Assembly (NCBI RefSeq): GCF_040546685.1 | Contig: NZ_JBEPOH010000001.1 | Coordinates: forward strand, 2,356,001-2,420,000 | Length of the DNA stretch: 64,000 bases | Source of the DNA: Variovorax sp. OAS795 | GTDB taxonomy: Bacteria > Pseudomonadota > Gammaproteobacteria > Burkholderiales > Burkholderiaceae_C | Direction of reading: 5' to 3' | Part shown: piece by piece, positions 17,650 to 26,752 of the stretch | Position numbering within the stretch: position 1 is the stretch's first letter | How the letters are laid out: the number at the start of each line of letters is the position of its first letter | Notes under the pieces: generated by a model | What the model was told of the DNA's origin: nothing | The model's database searches: none | What the model saw: the letters and a program-made list of their open reading frames with translations, nothing else | Translations under genes and position numbers: made by a program

Positions 17650-18798
17650 ATGGACCGTCGTACCTTTCTCCACGGCCTTGCGGCCGCCGCGGCTGCCAGT
17701 TCTTCGGCCGTGCGCGCGGCATCGCCGCTCAACGTGGCCGTCATGCTGCCGATGAGCGGGCCGGCCGGACTCTTCGGCCCCTCGGCCAAGGCCTGCGCCG
17801 AGCTGGCCGTGCAGACGATCAACGCCCGCGGCGGCGTGCTCGGCCGCAACATCAACGCGCTCTTCGGCGATGCCGGGCTGCCGCCCGCCGAAGCGTCGCA
17901 GACCGCGCTCAAGCTCTGGAAAGGGCAGGGCGCACAGGCGGTGATCGGCATGCACGACAGCGCGGTGCGCGGCGCGCTGGTGGGGCTCTTCAAGGGACAG
18001 GTGCCGTATTTCTACACGCCGGTGTACGAAGGCGGCGAATGCGCGCGCGGCACCTACCTGAACGGCGAGACGCCCGCGCAGCAGCTCGCGCCGGTGATTC
18101 CATGGCTGGCCTCGGAACGCAAGCCGAAGAAGTGGTACATGATCGGCAACGACTACATCTGGGGCCGCAACACCAACGCCGCGGCCAAGGGCTACATCGC
18201 CCAGACCGGCGCCCAGGTCGTCGGCGACGAGTACCTGCCGTTCACCGCCGACAACTTCGATTCGAGCCTGGCCCGCATCCGCGAAAGCGGCGCTGACGCG
18301 GTGCTGGTGTCGCTGGTGGGCGGTGCCTCGGTCGGCTTCAACAAGGCCTTCGCGAGCTTCGGGCTGGCCGACAAGGCGATCCGCCTCGGCACGCTGATCG
18401 AGGAGAACACGCTGGCCGGCATCGGCCTGGCCAACGCGCGCAACCTGTATTCGAGCGCGGGCTATTTCGCCAACATCGAGACGCCGGCGGCCAAGGCCTT
18501 CTCGGACGCCTACTTCAAGCGGTTCGGCGCGCAGGCGCCCGCGCTGAACGGGCTGGCCGAATCGGTCTACGAAGGCTTCCTGATGCTGGAGGCGATGACT
18601 GCGCGCGCCAAGTCGCTCGACGTGGCGAAGCTGGAACCGGCCAGCGAAGGCGCGAGCTACAACGGCCCGCGCGGCGCCGTCACCATGCATGCGCGGCATG
18701 TCGACCAGGACATTTATCTCGCCGACGTGGGCGACAAGGGCTTTCGCGTCGTGAAGACCTTCGCGCGCATCGCGTCGGGCCAATCCTGCAAGGCGTGA
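17650..18798 (+). CDS. ABC transporter periplasmic receptor (AmiC/UrtA type)
   Basis: 382 residues with a Tat-like signal (MDRRTFLHGLAAAAAASSS) and mature start at about SPLNVAVMLPMSGPAG. The body, with GVLGRNINALFGDAGLPPAE, MIGNDYIWGRNTNAAAKGY and PFTADNFDSSLARI, is the type-I periplasmic fold of amide/urea/branched-chain receptors. Among these the AmiC/UrtA/FmdD branch binds small amides, fitting its place directly behind the amidase. The ribosome site GGAG lies at 17641-17644. It feeds the LivH, LivM-LivG fusion and LivF proteins encoded next. Confidence 0.92.
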   Translation: MDRRTFLHGLAAAAAASSSAVRAASPLNVAVMLPMSGPAGLFGPSAKACAELAVQTINARGGVLGRNINALFGDAGLPPAEASQTALKLWKGQGAQAVIGMHDSAVRGALVGLFKGQVPYFYTPVYEGGECARGTYLNGETPAQQLAPVIPWLASERKPKKWYMIGNDYIWGRNTNAAAKGYIAQTGAQVVGDEYLPFTADNFDSSLARIRESGADAVLVSLVGGASVGFNKAFASFGLADKAIRLGTLIEENTLAGIGLANARNLYSSAGYFANIETPAAKAFSDAYFKRFGAQAPALNGLAESVYEGFLMLEAMTARAKSLDVAKLEPASEGASYNGPRGAVTMHARHVDQDIYLADVGDKGFRVVKTFARIASGQSCKA

Positions 18799-18805
18799 CG
18801 GCGCG

Positions 18806-19660
18806 ATGGACACCAGCTGGCTGCTGCACGCGCTGAACCTGGCCTACGAATTGGCGACGCTGGGCCTCACCACGCTCGGCCTCGCGGTGGTGTTCGGCCT
18901 GCTCGGCGTGATGAACATGGCGCACGGCGAGTTCGTGATGCTGGGTGCCTACGCGGTGGTGACCGTGCAGGCCTGGGGCTGGCCTATCGCCACGGCCATG
19001 CCGCTGGCCATGCTCGTGTGCGGCGTGCTGGGCTATGCGGTGGAGCGCTGGCTGATCCGACCGCTGTATGCGCGGCCTTTCGACACATTGCTGGCCACCT
19101 GGGGCCTGGCGATGGTCATGCGCAAGACGGTCGAGGCGGTGTACGGGCGCGGCTACCGCAACGTCGAGAGCACGCTGGGCGCGCCGGTCGACCTGGGCGG
19201 CGTGCAGTACCCGGGTTACCGGCTCGCACTGATCGCGCTGGCGGTGGTGCTGATGATCGGCCTTGCGCTCTGGTATCGGCGCAGCACCATGGGGCTGCGC
19301 GTGCGGGCGATGACCGGCAATCCGGTGCTCGCGCAGGCACTGGGCATCGACACGCGCCGGCTGGCCTCGCAGACTTTCGTCATCGGCGTGGTGCTGGCCG
19401 GCGCCGCCGGCGTGCTGCTGGCACCGCTGGTGCGCATCGAGCCCGGCATCGGCGTCGACTACCTGCTCGATTCCTTCTTCGTGCTGGTGGTCGGTGGGCT
19501 CGGCACGCTCGGCGGCTTCGGCGGCGGCGTGGGCGTGATCGGCGGCACCCAGTCCGCCGTCAGCAGCATCGCGGGCCAGACCAGCGGCTATGCGGTGGTG
19601 CTGATTCTCTCGATCCTCTTTCTCTGGTTGAAACCGAATGGACTCTTTGGACGCCGTTGA
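18806..19660 (+). CDS. ABC transporter inner-membrane permease (LivH/UrtB type)
   Basis: 284 residues with about eight hydrophobic segments. VVFGLLGVMNMAHGEFVMLG in the first helices and the MRAMTGNPVLAQALGIDTRR cytoplasmic coupling loop (RVRAMTGN) are family hallmarks. It starts seven bases after the receptor gene and its end overlaps the next gene by 23 bases, so the genes are coupled. With the fused permease-ATPase it should form the membrane channel for the amide-type solute. Confidence 0.93.
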   Translation: MDTSWLLHALNLAYELATLGLTTLGLAVVFGLLGVMNMAHGEFVMLGAYAVVTVQAWGWPIATAMPLAMLVCGVLGYAVERWLIRPLYARPFDTLLATWGLAMVMRKTVEAVYGRGYRNVESTLGAPVDLGGVQYPGYRLALIALAVVLMIGLALWYRRSTMGLRVRAMTGNPVLAQALGIDTRRLASQTFVIGVVLAGAAGVLLAPLVRIEPGIGVDYLLDSFFVLVVGGLGTLGGFGGGVGVIGGTQSAVSSIAGQTSGYAVVLILSILFLWLKPNGLFGRR

Positions 19661-21446
19661 TGCTTCGCGGGCCGCCGCCGCACCGCGGGCTCCCGCGCGC
19701 AGATGGCGCGGGTGGCGCAGTCGAGCGGCCGGGCCGTGGCTGCTGGGCGCGGGGCTGGTGGCACTGCCCTTCGTGTCGAACGATTTCGTCGCCTACCAGA
19801 TCGCGCTGTTTCTCATCTACGGCATCGCGACACAGGGCGTGGCGCTGTGCTGGGGGCGGCTCGGCTTCCTGCCGCTGGGACATGCGCTGTTCTTCGGCCT
19901 GGGCGCCTACCTGGCCGGCGGCATGTTGAAAGCGGCACAGCAGCAGCCGGCCTGGTTCGCTGCCTTGCCGCTGGCGCTGCTCGCACCCGCCGCACTGGCC
20001 TACGTGGCGGCGCGGCTGGTGTTCGCACGCAGCCACCGCAGCGGGCCGTTCTTCTCGCTCATCACCCTGGCGATGACGATGCTCGGCTTCCTCGCGGTGC
20101 AGCAATGGAGCGCGGTCACCGGCGGCTTCAACGGCATGGCCGATATTCCCGAGCTGCCCGGCACCGAGCGCTACAGCAGCTTCTACTGGGTGGTCGCGGC
20201 CTGCGCGCTGGGCAGCACGCTGCTGATCGCGGGCATGCTCGGGCGGCCGCTGGGCCTCTTGTGGACCGCGCTGGCGCAAAACGAGGAGCGGCTGCAGCTC
20301 TTCGGCTACGCCACCGACCGCATCAAGGCCGTCGCCTTCGCGTTCTCCGCGATGCTCGCGGCCCTGGCCGGCGCGCTGTTCGCCCTGCACCAGGGCATCG
20401 TCACACCACTGACGATGGGCTTCGTGCTGTCCACAGAGTTCGTCATCTGGGCCGCGGTGGGCGGCAAGGCCAGTCCGCTGGGCGCGCTGCTCGGCGCCGT
20501 GTTCGTCGGCTATGCGTCGTCGGAGCTGCGCGACCACTTTGCCTACTGGGAGGTGGCTGTCGGCGCGATCTTCATTCTGGTGGTGCGGTTCCTGCCCGAT
20601 GGGCTGGCCGGGTTGGGGCGGCGGTTCTCGGCGCGCGCAGAAGAGATTCCGCAGGCGCACAAGACACTGGCACCGGAGGTGAGGGCGCAGGGGGCCGACG
20701 TGCGCCTCGCGTTCGAGCAGGTCGAGTCCGCCCAAGGCGGCGTGCGCATCCTCGACGGCCTCACGTTCGACCTGCAAGGCCCCGGCCTGCGCTGCGTGAT
20801 CGGACCCAACGGCGCGGGCAAGACCTCGGCCTTCAACGTGATGACCGGCCGCCTGCCGCTGCGCGCCGGGCGCATCCGGCTGGACGGCGCCGACGTCTCG
20901 GGTGCCACCGCCTGGCGCGTGGCCCGGCAGGGCGTGGGGCGCAAGCTGCAGATTCCTTCGGTCTTTCCCGGCCTGAGCGTGAGCCAGAACCTCGATGTCG
21001 CGCTATGGGCAGGTCGCCTGCATCCCGCCGCGTCATTGCAGCGTGCGCCGTTGGCATGGGACAGCCCGCTGCGCGGTGAGCTGCTCGCGCTCTTTCCCGC
21101 ACTCGGCAGGCAACTGCAGGCGCCGGCCGGCAGCCTCTCGCAGGGTGAGCGGCAGGCGCTGGAGTTCGTCATGACCATGCTGCCGCAGCCCCGCCTCGTG
21201 CTGCTCGACGAACCCTGTGCCGGCCTGTCGCCCGCGGAGACGCACCACATGATCGAAGCGATCAAGACTGCGACCGGACGCCTGGGCGCGGCGGCGCTGG
21301 TCATCGAGCACGACATCAGCGCAGTGGCCGCCATTGGTGGCGACGTCTACGTGCTGCACCAGGGCAAGCTGCTGGCGCGCGGCCCGCTGGCACAGATCCA
21401 GGCCGACCCCGCCGTGCGGGCGGTCTATGCGGGAGCGCGCAAATGA
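19638..21446 (+). CDS. Fused ABC permease-ATPase (LivM-LivG type)
   Basis: 602 residues in one chain. Residues 1-335 are a LivM/UrtC-type permease: about eight membrane helices, WGRLGFLPLGHALFFGLGAY and the coupling loop LLWTALAQNEERLQLFGYAT. Residues 355-602 are a LivG/UrtD-type ATPase: Walker A GPNGAGKT, LSQGERQ signature, Walker B LVLLDEP and H-loop VIEHD. The domains are usually separate proteins, and a short linker (about 336-355) joins them. The start at 19638 overlaps the upstream permease. The fusion is continuous with no stop or shift visible, so it looks natural. A partner ATPase follows with a four-base overlap. Confidence 0.92.
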   Translation: MDSLDAVDASRAAAAPRAPARRWRGWRSRAAGPWLLGAGLVALPFVSNDFVAYQIALFLIYGIATQGVALCWGRLGFLPLGHALFFGLGAYLAGGMLKAAQQQPAWFAALPLALLAPAALAYVAARLVFARSHRSGPFFSLITLAMTMLGFLAVQQWSAVTGGFNGMADIPELPGTERYSSFYWVVAACALGSTLLIAGMLGRPLGLLWTALAQNEERLQLFGYATDRIKAVAFAFSAMLAALAGALFALHQGIVTPLTMGFVLSTEFVIWAAVGGKASPLGALLGAVFVGYASSELRDHFAYWEVAVGAIFILVVRFLPDGLAGLGRRFSARAEEIPQAHKTLAPEVRAQGADVRLAFEQVESAQGGVRILDGLTFDLQGPGLRCVIGPNGAGKTSAFNVMTGRLPLRAGRIRLDGADVSGATAWRVARQGVGRKLQIPSVFPGLSVSQNLDVALWAGRLHPAASLQRAPLAWDSPLRGELLALFPALGRQLQAPAGSLSQGERQALEFVMTMLPQPRLVLLDEPCAGLSPAETHHMIEAIKTATGRLGAAALVIEHDISAVAAIGGDVYVLHQGKLLARGPLAQIQADPAVRAVYAGARK

Positions 21447-22138
21447 GCACGCCGCTGCTGGTTTTTGACGACGTGGTCTGCGGCTACGGCGACACCATGA
21501 TGCTGCGCGGCCTAGCGGGTGCTGTCGGCACGGGGCGGGTGCTCGCCGTGCTGGGCCGGAACGGCGTGGGCAAGACCACGCTCATGCGTGCGCTCAGCGG
21601 CTTTCTTCCGCTGCAGCGGGGCAGGGTGATGCTCGCGGGGCGCGACCTGGCCCGCGTGCCGCCGCAGCAGCGGCTGGCCGCGGGCATGGCCTATGCACCG
21701 CAGGAGGGCGTGGTCTTCGGCGACCTCAGTGTGAGAGAAAACCTCTGGCTGCACCTGCGCAGCCGCGACGGCCAACGCTACGGCGCCTGCCTCGAGGCAT
21801 TTCCGCGCCTGGCCGAGCGCATGCAGCAGAGCGCCGGTTTGCTCAGCGGCGGCGAGCGCAAGTTGCTCTCCTTCACGCGTACCCTCGGGCTGCGTGCGCC
21901 GCTCAGCATCCTCGACGAACCCACCGAGGGCGTGCAGCCCGAAAACATCGAGCGCATGGCGCGGCTGGTTCGTGCGCGCAAGGCCGAGGGTGCGTCGTTC
22001 GTCATCGTCGAGCAGAACCTGGAGTTCCTTCTGTCCGTGGCCGACGACGTCCTGGCCATCGACCATGGCGAATGCTCGCTGGCGGGGCCGGCCAGCGAGT
22101 TGACACGCGAGACGCTGGAAGCGCACCTGGTGGTCTGA
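21443..22138 (+). CDS. ABC transporter ATPase (LivF/UrtE type)
   Basis: 231 residues. Walker A is GRNGVGKT, signature LLSGGERK, Walker B LSILDEPTEGVQ and H-loop IVEQN. The GRNGVGKTT form and the TEGVQPENI D-loop are typical of the UrtE/AmiF branch. It overlaps the fused permease-ATPase by ATGA and closes the amidase operon. It pairs with the ATPase domain of the fusion as a heterodimer in the cytoplasm. Import of amide, urea or amino acid is expected from the family. Confidence 0.93.
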   Translation: MSTPLLVFDDVVCGYGDTMMLRGLAGAVGTGRVLAVLGRNGVGKTTLMRALSGFLPLQRGRVMLAGRDLARVPPQQRLAAGMAYAPQEGVVFGDLSVRENLWLHLRSRDGQRYGACLEAFPRLAERMQQSAGLLSGGERKLLSFTRTLGLRAPLSILDEPTEGVQPENIERMARLVRARKAEGASFVIVEQNLEFLLSVADDVLAIDHGECSLAGPASELTRETLEAHLVV

Positions 22139-22179
22139 CCCCCCCGGTCTATGGCACATTCCAGCCTCTGGCAAGAATC

Positions 22180-23076
22180 ATGAGTCATCTGGACCTTAAC
22201 CTCGTTCGCGTGTTCGTCGCGATCTATGAAACGCGCAGCGTGACGCAAGCGGCGGAGCGGCTCGACGTTACGCAGCCGACCATAAGCTACGGCTTGGCAA
22301 AGCTGCGCAAGATGTATGCTGACCGCCTGTTCATGCGCAGCAGTGATGGCCTGATAGCCACCGGCCTGGCGGAGCAGCTGTTCGAGCGCTACCGGGACGC
22401 GCTGACCACCATCGAAAGCACCCTCGAGCAGAACACCACCTTCGATCCGCTGCGCTCGACTCGGCGCTTTCGCCTTGCGATGTCGGACATCGGCGTGCTG
22501 TATTTCGTGCCGCCGCTGTTGCGCAGGTTTCAGGAGGCTGCGCCGCACATCGAGATCGACATCGTGCAGATTCCCGATGCGCTGGGCGAAGACCTGTCGG
22601 TCGGGCGGCTCGACATGGCCATCGGCAACATCCCGGTGCTCGCATCTCCGATGCACAGCGTGCTGCTGTTTCGTGAACACTACGTGTGCTTGATGTCGGC
22701 CAACCATCCGACCATCGGCGAGCGCATGAGCCTGAAGGAATTCTCGTCGGCGCGGCACGTGATGGTGTCGTCGCCGCGCTCGGGCCACTTCTTGATCGAG
22801 GAGGTGCTGGCCGAGCGCGGCATCAACCGCAACATTGTGGCGCGCGTGCCCCAATTCACCGTGCTGCCGCAGCTGCTGTCGCAGAGCGACCTGCTGGTGC
22901 TGTTGCCTTCGCGGGTGGCAAGCCTCTATGTGTTGCAGGGCGGGCTGAAGTCGCTGCCGCTGCCCGTGCCGCTGCCGGACTTCAAGGTGCAGGCCCATTG
23001 GCATGCGCGGCAGGAGTACAGCGCGGCCCACCGCTGGTTGGTCGACGAGATCGTACAGACGCTGAGCAAGCTCTGA
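22180..23076 (+). CDS. LysR-type regulator (NodD/NahR-like class)
   Basis: 298 residues from ATG 22180. The start MSHLDLNLVRVFVAIYETRS and HTH VTQPTISYGLAKLRKMYADR place it in the NodD/NahR/LinR-like LTTR branch, many of which answer to aromatic acids. It begins 41 bases after the amidase transporter operon and is convergent with the mandelate racemase end of the leftward operon. It is the best local candidate to regulate the mandelate genes, binding perhaps at the 33.75-34.0 kb divergent promoter. The effector may be mandelate or phenylglyoxylate (inference). Confidence 0.9.
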   Translation: MSHLDLNLVRVFVAIYETRSVTQAAERLDVTQPTISYGLAKLRKMYADRLFMRSSDGLIATGLAEQLFERYRDALTTIESTLEQNTTFDPLRSTRRFRLAMSDIGVLYFVPPLLRRFQEAAPHIEIDIVQIPDALGEDLSVGRLDMAIGNIPVLASPMHSVLLFREHYVCLMSANHPTIGERMSLKEFSSARHVMVSSPRSGHFLIEEVLAERGINRNIVARVPQFTVLPQLLSQSDLLVLLPSRVASLYVLQGGLKSLPLPVPLPDFKVQAHWHARQEYSAAHRWLVDEIVQTLSKL

Positions 23077-23150
23077 GCATTGGACCGCCCAGCAAGCGGC
23101 GATCGCCCACCCATCGCCTCCGCGGAACGTCCAGGCCTTCGAGAATCTTG

Positions 23151-23167
23151 TTGGTCGACGAGATCGT
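23151..23167 (+). repeat. 17-bp duplicate of the LysR gene 3' end
   Basis: The 17 bases TTGGTCGACGAGATCGT at 23037-23053, encoding LVDEIV near the LysR C-terminus, occur again identically at 23151-23167. The repeat lies in the convergent gap before the racemase gene, followed by similar but diverging bases. It looks like the tail of a second LysR copy left by a tandem duplication or deletion. Confidence 0.6.
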
Positions 23168-23192
23168 GCAAGCTTTGTGTGGGGGCGGTGGC

Positions 23193-24287
23193 CTACACCA
23201 GGTATTGCCGGACAGCTTCCTCGTTCCATGCGATGCCCGTGCCCGGCTCCGGCGGCGCAATGGCGGTGCCGTCCGCAAAGGCCAGGGGCCGCGCCAGCAC
23301 CGGCGCTGCAAGGTCCATACGCTCCAGCAGGTGGCGTGTCGGCGTGACGGCCAGCAGCTGCACGCTGACCTCCTGGAAGATATGGCTCGACATTGGCACG
23401 CCGTGCGACTGCGCCAGCGCCGCGGCGCGCAGCCAGCCGGTCACGCCGCCGATCTTCATTGCGTCGGGCATGGCCAGGTCGCAGGCACCGGCCTGCAGCG
23501 CCTTGGCCATCTCCTCGGGGCCGCACCAGTTCTCGCCCATCTGGATCGGCAGGCGCACCTGCTCGCGAATGCGCGCGTGGCCGGCGTAGTCTTCCTGCAG
23601 CGTCGGCTCCTCGACCCAGCCGATGCCTTCGTCCTCCAGCGCGCGGATGCGGCGCACCGCCTCGATGGCCGTCAGGCCCTGGTTGTAGTCGACCAGCAGC
23701 TGCGTGTCGTCGCCGATCACGCCGCGCAGCGCGCGAACGATGGCCAGGTCCTCGGCCAGCGTGGCATAGCCGATCTTCGTCTTGATGGCCTGGAAACCTT
23801 GCGCCATCGCCCGTTCGGCGCGCGCCATGCCCAGTTCCCGGCCGTCCATGCTGTGGCTGTCATAGGCCGCGATGGCGCGGCGAGTGCCGCCGAGCAGTTC
23901 GACCAACGGCACGCCGCGCACCTTGGCCAGCGCGTCCCAGGCCGCCATGTCGAGCCCGGCGCTCGCCATCAGCGCTATGCCGGTGCGGCCGAGCAGGCGC
24001 AGCCGCTGCGAGAGCAACTGGTCGAGGTCGACGGGCGCGAGCGCCTGGCCCTTGAGCACGCCGCCCAGCGTCAGCAGCATGCGCCGCGTGGCCCGCAGGG
24101 CGAGCGGCGTGTAGGTGAAAACGTAGGCATGGCCGACGGCTCCCTGGTTGGTGTGCAGGTCGATCAACACCAGCGGGGCGGTCGCCACCACGCCGACGCT
24201 GGTGCGCACGGGGTGCTCGAGCGGCACGTTGACCGCGCGCGCCTGCACGTCGGTGATCAACAGGCCGGGATCGATGGGCATGTTCAT
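23193..24287 (-). CDS. mdlA: Mandelate racemase
   Basis: 364 residues of the enolase superfamily, interconverting (R)- and (S)-mandelate with Mg2+. Every known catalytic residue of the Pseudomonas putida enzyme is present at a constant +5 offset. These are Lys169 and Lys171 (KTKIGY; bases), Asp200 (LLVDYN), Glu226 (WVEEP) and Glu252 (MGEN) as metal ligands, Asp275 (MPDAMKIGG), His302 (SSHIFQE; base) and Glu322 (LERMD; acid). The flexible capping-domain segment with VVATAPLVLID is conserved too. ATG 24287 follows AAGGAG; the open frame reaches a GTG at 24302. It is the last gene of the nine-gene operon begun by the IorA-like gene and lies 11 bases after the LivF-type ATPase gene. Confidence 0.95.
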   Translation of the reverse strand: MNMPIDPGLLITDVQARAVNVPLEHPVRTSVGVVATAPLVLIDLHTNQGAVGHAYVFTYTPLALRATRRMLLTLGGVLKGQALAPVDLDQLLSQRLRLLGRTGIALMASAGLDMAAWDALAKVRGVPLVELLGGTRRAIAAYDSHSMDGRELGMARAERAMAQGFQAIKTKIGYATLAEDLAIVRALRGVIGDDTQLLVDYNQGLTAIEAVRRIRALEDEGIGWVEEPTLQEDYAGHARIREQVRLPIQMGENWCGPEEMAKALQAGACDLAMPDAMKIGGVTGWLRAAALAQSHGVPMSSHIFQEVSVQLLAVTPTRHLLERMDLAAPVLARPLAFADGTAIAPPEPGTGIAWNEEAVRQYLV

Positions 24288-24298
24288 TCGCTTCTCCT

Positions 24299-25027
24299 TC
24301 ACAGTCCGAGGTAGGCGGCCTTCACGCGCTCGTCGCGCAGCAGCTGCGCGGCCGGGCCGCCGAGCGTGATGGTGCCGGTTTCCAGCACATAGCCGACGTC
24401 GGCCACCGACAGGGCGGCGTGCGCGTTCTGCTCCACCAGCAGGATCGGGATGCCTTGTGCCTTCAGCCGCGCGATCACGCCGAAGATCTCCTTCACCAGC
24501 AGCGGCGCCAAGCCCATCGAAGGTTCATCGAGCAGCAGCACCTTGGGCTCGCTCATCAACGCGCGGGCGATGGCCAGCATCTGCTGCTGGCCGCCCGAGA
24601 GCGTGCCGGCGGCAAGCAGGCGCTTCTCCTGCAGGACGGGAAACAGGACGTACATCTCTTCCATGCGCTGCTGGCGGCGTTCGGGTCGGGTGTAGCTGCC
24701 CAGCAGGAGGTTGTCCTGCACGGAAAGTGGTCCGAAGACCTGCCGGCCTTCCAGCACCTGCGACAGCCCGGCACGCACGCGCGAGTCGGCGCTCTCGCGG
24801 CCGATCTCTCGGCCGAACAGGCTCACGCTGCCCGCGCTGGGCTTGATAAGGCCGGAGAGCGCGCGCAGCAACGTGGTCTTGCCCGCGCCGTTGGCGCCGA
24901 TCAGCGCCACCAGTTCGCCGCGGCCGAGCCGCAGGTCGATGCCATGCAGCGCCTCGATGCGGCCGTAGCCGGCGAAGAGGCCGCGCACTTCGAGCGCGGC
25001 GCTGCTGTCGGTACTTGCGCTGCTCAT
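24299..25027 (-). CDS. ABC transporter ATPase (LivF type), mandelate operon
   Basis: 242 residues. Walker A is GANGAGKT, signature LSGGQQQ, Walker B VLLLDEPSMGLAP and H-loop LVEQN, all LivF hallmarks. It overlaps the upstream LivG-type gene by ATGA and is followed by the racemase gene. With the LivG-type partner it drives uptake through the LivH/LivM pair. Encoded between mandelate dehydrogenase and mandelate racemase, the importer most likely carries mandelate or phenylglyoxylate (inference). Confidence 0.94.
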   Translation of the reverse strand: MSSASTDSSAALEVRGLFAGYGRIEALHGIDLRLGRGELVALIGANGAGKTTLLRALSGLIKPSAGSVSLFGREIGRESADSRVRAGLSQVLEGRQVFGPLSVQDNLLLGSYTRPERRQQRMEEMYVLFPVLQEKRLLAAGTLSGGQQQMLAIARALMSEPKVLLLDEPSMGLAPLLVKEIFGVIARLKAQGIPILLVEQNAHAALSVADVGYVLETGTITLGGPAAQLLRDERVKAAYLGL

Positions 25028-25806
25028 GCGGCCTCCGCAATGTCAACGGCTTCGCTCGCCGCCTCGGTGCCGAGATAAGCCGCGATCACCTGCGGATTCG
25101 CGCGCACTTCGGCGGCCGTGCCTTCGGCGAGCTTGCGGCCGTAGTCGAGCACCAGCAAGTGGTCTGAAATGTTCATCACCAGCTTCATGTCGTGTTCGAC
25201 CAACAGCACCGTCACGCCCGAGGCCGCGATGCGGCGGATGAGTTCGGTGATCTCGTGCGTCTCGGTGTCGTTCAGGCCTGCGGCGGGTTCGTCGAGCAGC
25301 AGGAGGCGAGGCTTGCTCGCCAGCGCGCGCGCAATCTCCAGTCGCTTGAGCAGGCCGAAGGACAGCTGCGTGGCGTGGGCATGCGCGTGCCGGCCAACAC
25401 CCACCTCGTCGATCAGCCGCAGTGCCTCCTCGCGCAGCGCGGCGTCCGCACGGCGCGTGGTGCCCGTCATGCCGCCCAGCAGCGAACTGCGCGTGCGCAG
25501 GTGCGCGCCGAGCATCACGTTCTCGCAAGCGGTCATGTTCATGCAGACCTGCAGGTTCTGGAAGGTGCGGCTCATGCCGCGGCGCGCCAGCTGGTCGGGT
25601 GCGAGGCCTGCCACGTTCTCGCCGTCGAGCAGGATCTCGCCGCGCGTGGGTTCGTACACGCCGCTGATCAGGTTGAACAGTGTGGTCTTGCCCGCACCGT
25701 TGGGCCCGATCACCGAGTGCACCGAGCCGGCGCGCACCGTGAAGCTCACGTCCTGCATGGCGTGCACGCCGCCGAAGGACTTGGAGAGGTTCTTCACTTC
25801 GAGCAT
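25024..25806 (-). CDS. ABC transporter ATPase (LivG type), mandelate operon
   Basis: 260 residues from ATG 25806 (MLEVKNLSKSFGGVHAMQ); the longer frame from 25836 would overlap the LivM gene and lacks homology. Walker A is GPNGAGKT, the LivG-specific RTFQNLQVCMNMTACENV is present, the signature is degenerate (LSFGLLKR), Walker B is LLLLDEPAAGLN and the H-loop is LVEHD. The signature Gly-Gly replaced by Phe-Gly is normal for LivG. The gene is separated from the LivM gene by one base. Confidence 0.94.
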   Translation of the reverse strand: MLEVKNLSKSFGGVHAMQDVSFTVRAGSVHSVIGPNGAGKTTLFNLISGVYEPTRGEILLDGENVAGLAPDQLARRGMSRTFQNLQVCMNMTACENVMLGAHLRTRSSLLGGMTGTTRRADAALREEALRLIDEVGVGRHAHAHATQLSFGLLKRLEIARALASKPRLLLLDEPAAGLNDTETHEITELIRRIAASGVTVLLVEHDMKLVMNISDHLLVLDYGRKLAEGTAAEVRANPQVIAAYLGTEAASEAVDIAEAA

Positions 25807-25807
25807 C

Positions 25808-26752
25808 TCAGGCCTTCCTGCGCAGCTTGAGCGCAATGGAGGGCACGAGGCCCTTGGGCAGGAACATCATGGTCAGCATCAGCACTAGGCCGAAGAACAC
25901 CATCTCGTAGCCGTGCAGCCCGCCCAGCAGTTGCGGCAGGGCGGTGAGCAGGGCCGCGCCCAGCACCGCCCCGAAGGTCGAGGCCATGCCGCCGAGCACC
26001 ACCATGGTCGCCAGTTCCACCGAGTGGGCGAAGGCGGCGAGCGAGGGGCTGATGAAGCCCAGATAGTGGGCCGTGAGGCTGCCCGACACAGCCGCGAACA
26101 CAGCCGAGAGCACGAAGGCACGCACCTTGAAGCGCGCCACGTCCACCCCCATCACGCGCGCCGCCACCTCCGAGCCGTTCAGGCCTCGCAACGCGCGCCC
26201 GCCCGGTGATTCGTACAGGTTGAGCGAAAGCAGCACCGACAGCCACAGCAGCACCGCCGCCAGCGTATACCAGTGCAGCACCTTCGCGAACGCGAAGCCG
26301 CCGATCACCAGCGGCGGCACCGGCATGCCGTCGGGCCCGCCGGTCCAGTCCACTTCATTGATCAACACGATGTTGACGATCACGCCCAGGCCCAGTGTGG
26401 CCATGGTGAGCGAATGTCCCTTGAGCCGCAGGATCGGCTTGGCGATCAGCCAGGCGACAACCGCCGCGCCAAGGGCCGCGCCCCCGATGGCCGCTAGCGG
26501 CGGCCAGCCGAAGCGCACGGTCACGATGCCGCTGCCGTAGGCGCCGATGGCGACGAAGGCCGCATGCCCGATACTGATCTGGCCGGCAAAGCCCATCAGC
26601 AGGTTGAGCCCGATGGCGGCGACGGCAGCGAGCGCGATGCGCACGGCCACATCGATCACGTAGTTGTTAGGCATGGCCAGCGGAAGCAGCGCGAGCACCA
26701 ATGCCAGCACCAGCAGGGAGGGGCGCAAGAGTGCATGCGTGCCTGCCTTCAT
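25808..26752 (-). CDS. ABC transporter permease (LivM type), mandelate operon
   Basis: 314 residues from ATG 26752, which overlaps the LivH stop by ATGA. About nine hydrophobic helices are seen. LNLLMGFAGQISIGHAAFVA is the LivM hallmark and the coupling loop ALRGLNGSEVAARVMGV contacts the ATPases. It forms the inner-membrane channel with the LivH-type protein. A much longer upstream reading exists in the same frame over the LivH gene but is a shadow. Confidence 0.94.
   Translation of the reverse strand: MKAGTHALLRPSLLVLALVLALLPLAMPNNYVIDVAVRIALAAVAAIGLNLLMGFAGQISIGHAAFVAIGAYGSGIVTVRFGWPPLAAIGGAALGAAVVAWLIAKPILRLKGHSLTMATLGLGVIVNIVLINEVDWTGGPDGMPVPPLVIGGFAFAKVLHWYTLAAVLLWLSVLLSLNLYESPGGRALRGLNGSEVAARVMGVDVARFKVRAFVLSAVFAAVSGSLTAHYLGFISPSLAAFAHSVELATMVVLGGMASTFGAVLGAALLTALPQLLGGLHGYEMVFFGLVLMLTMMFLPKGLVPSIALKLRRKA

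Noticed and set aside
22686..24314. 542-residue plus-strand open frame over the mandelate racemase gene
   Set aside because: It is Arg/His/Ala-rich, lacks domains and is antisense to a gene with all catalytic residues conserved; a GC-driven shadow.
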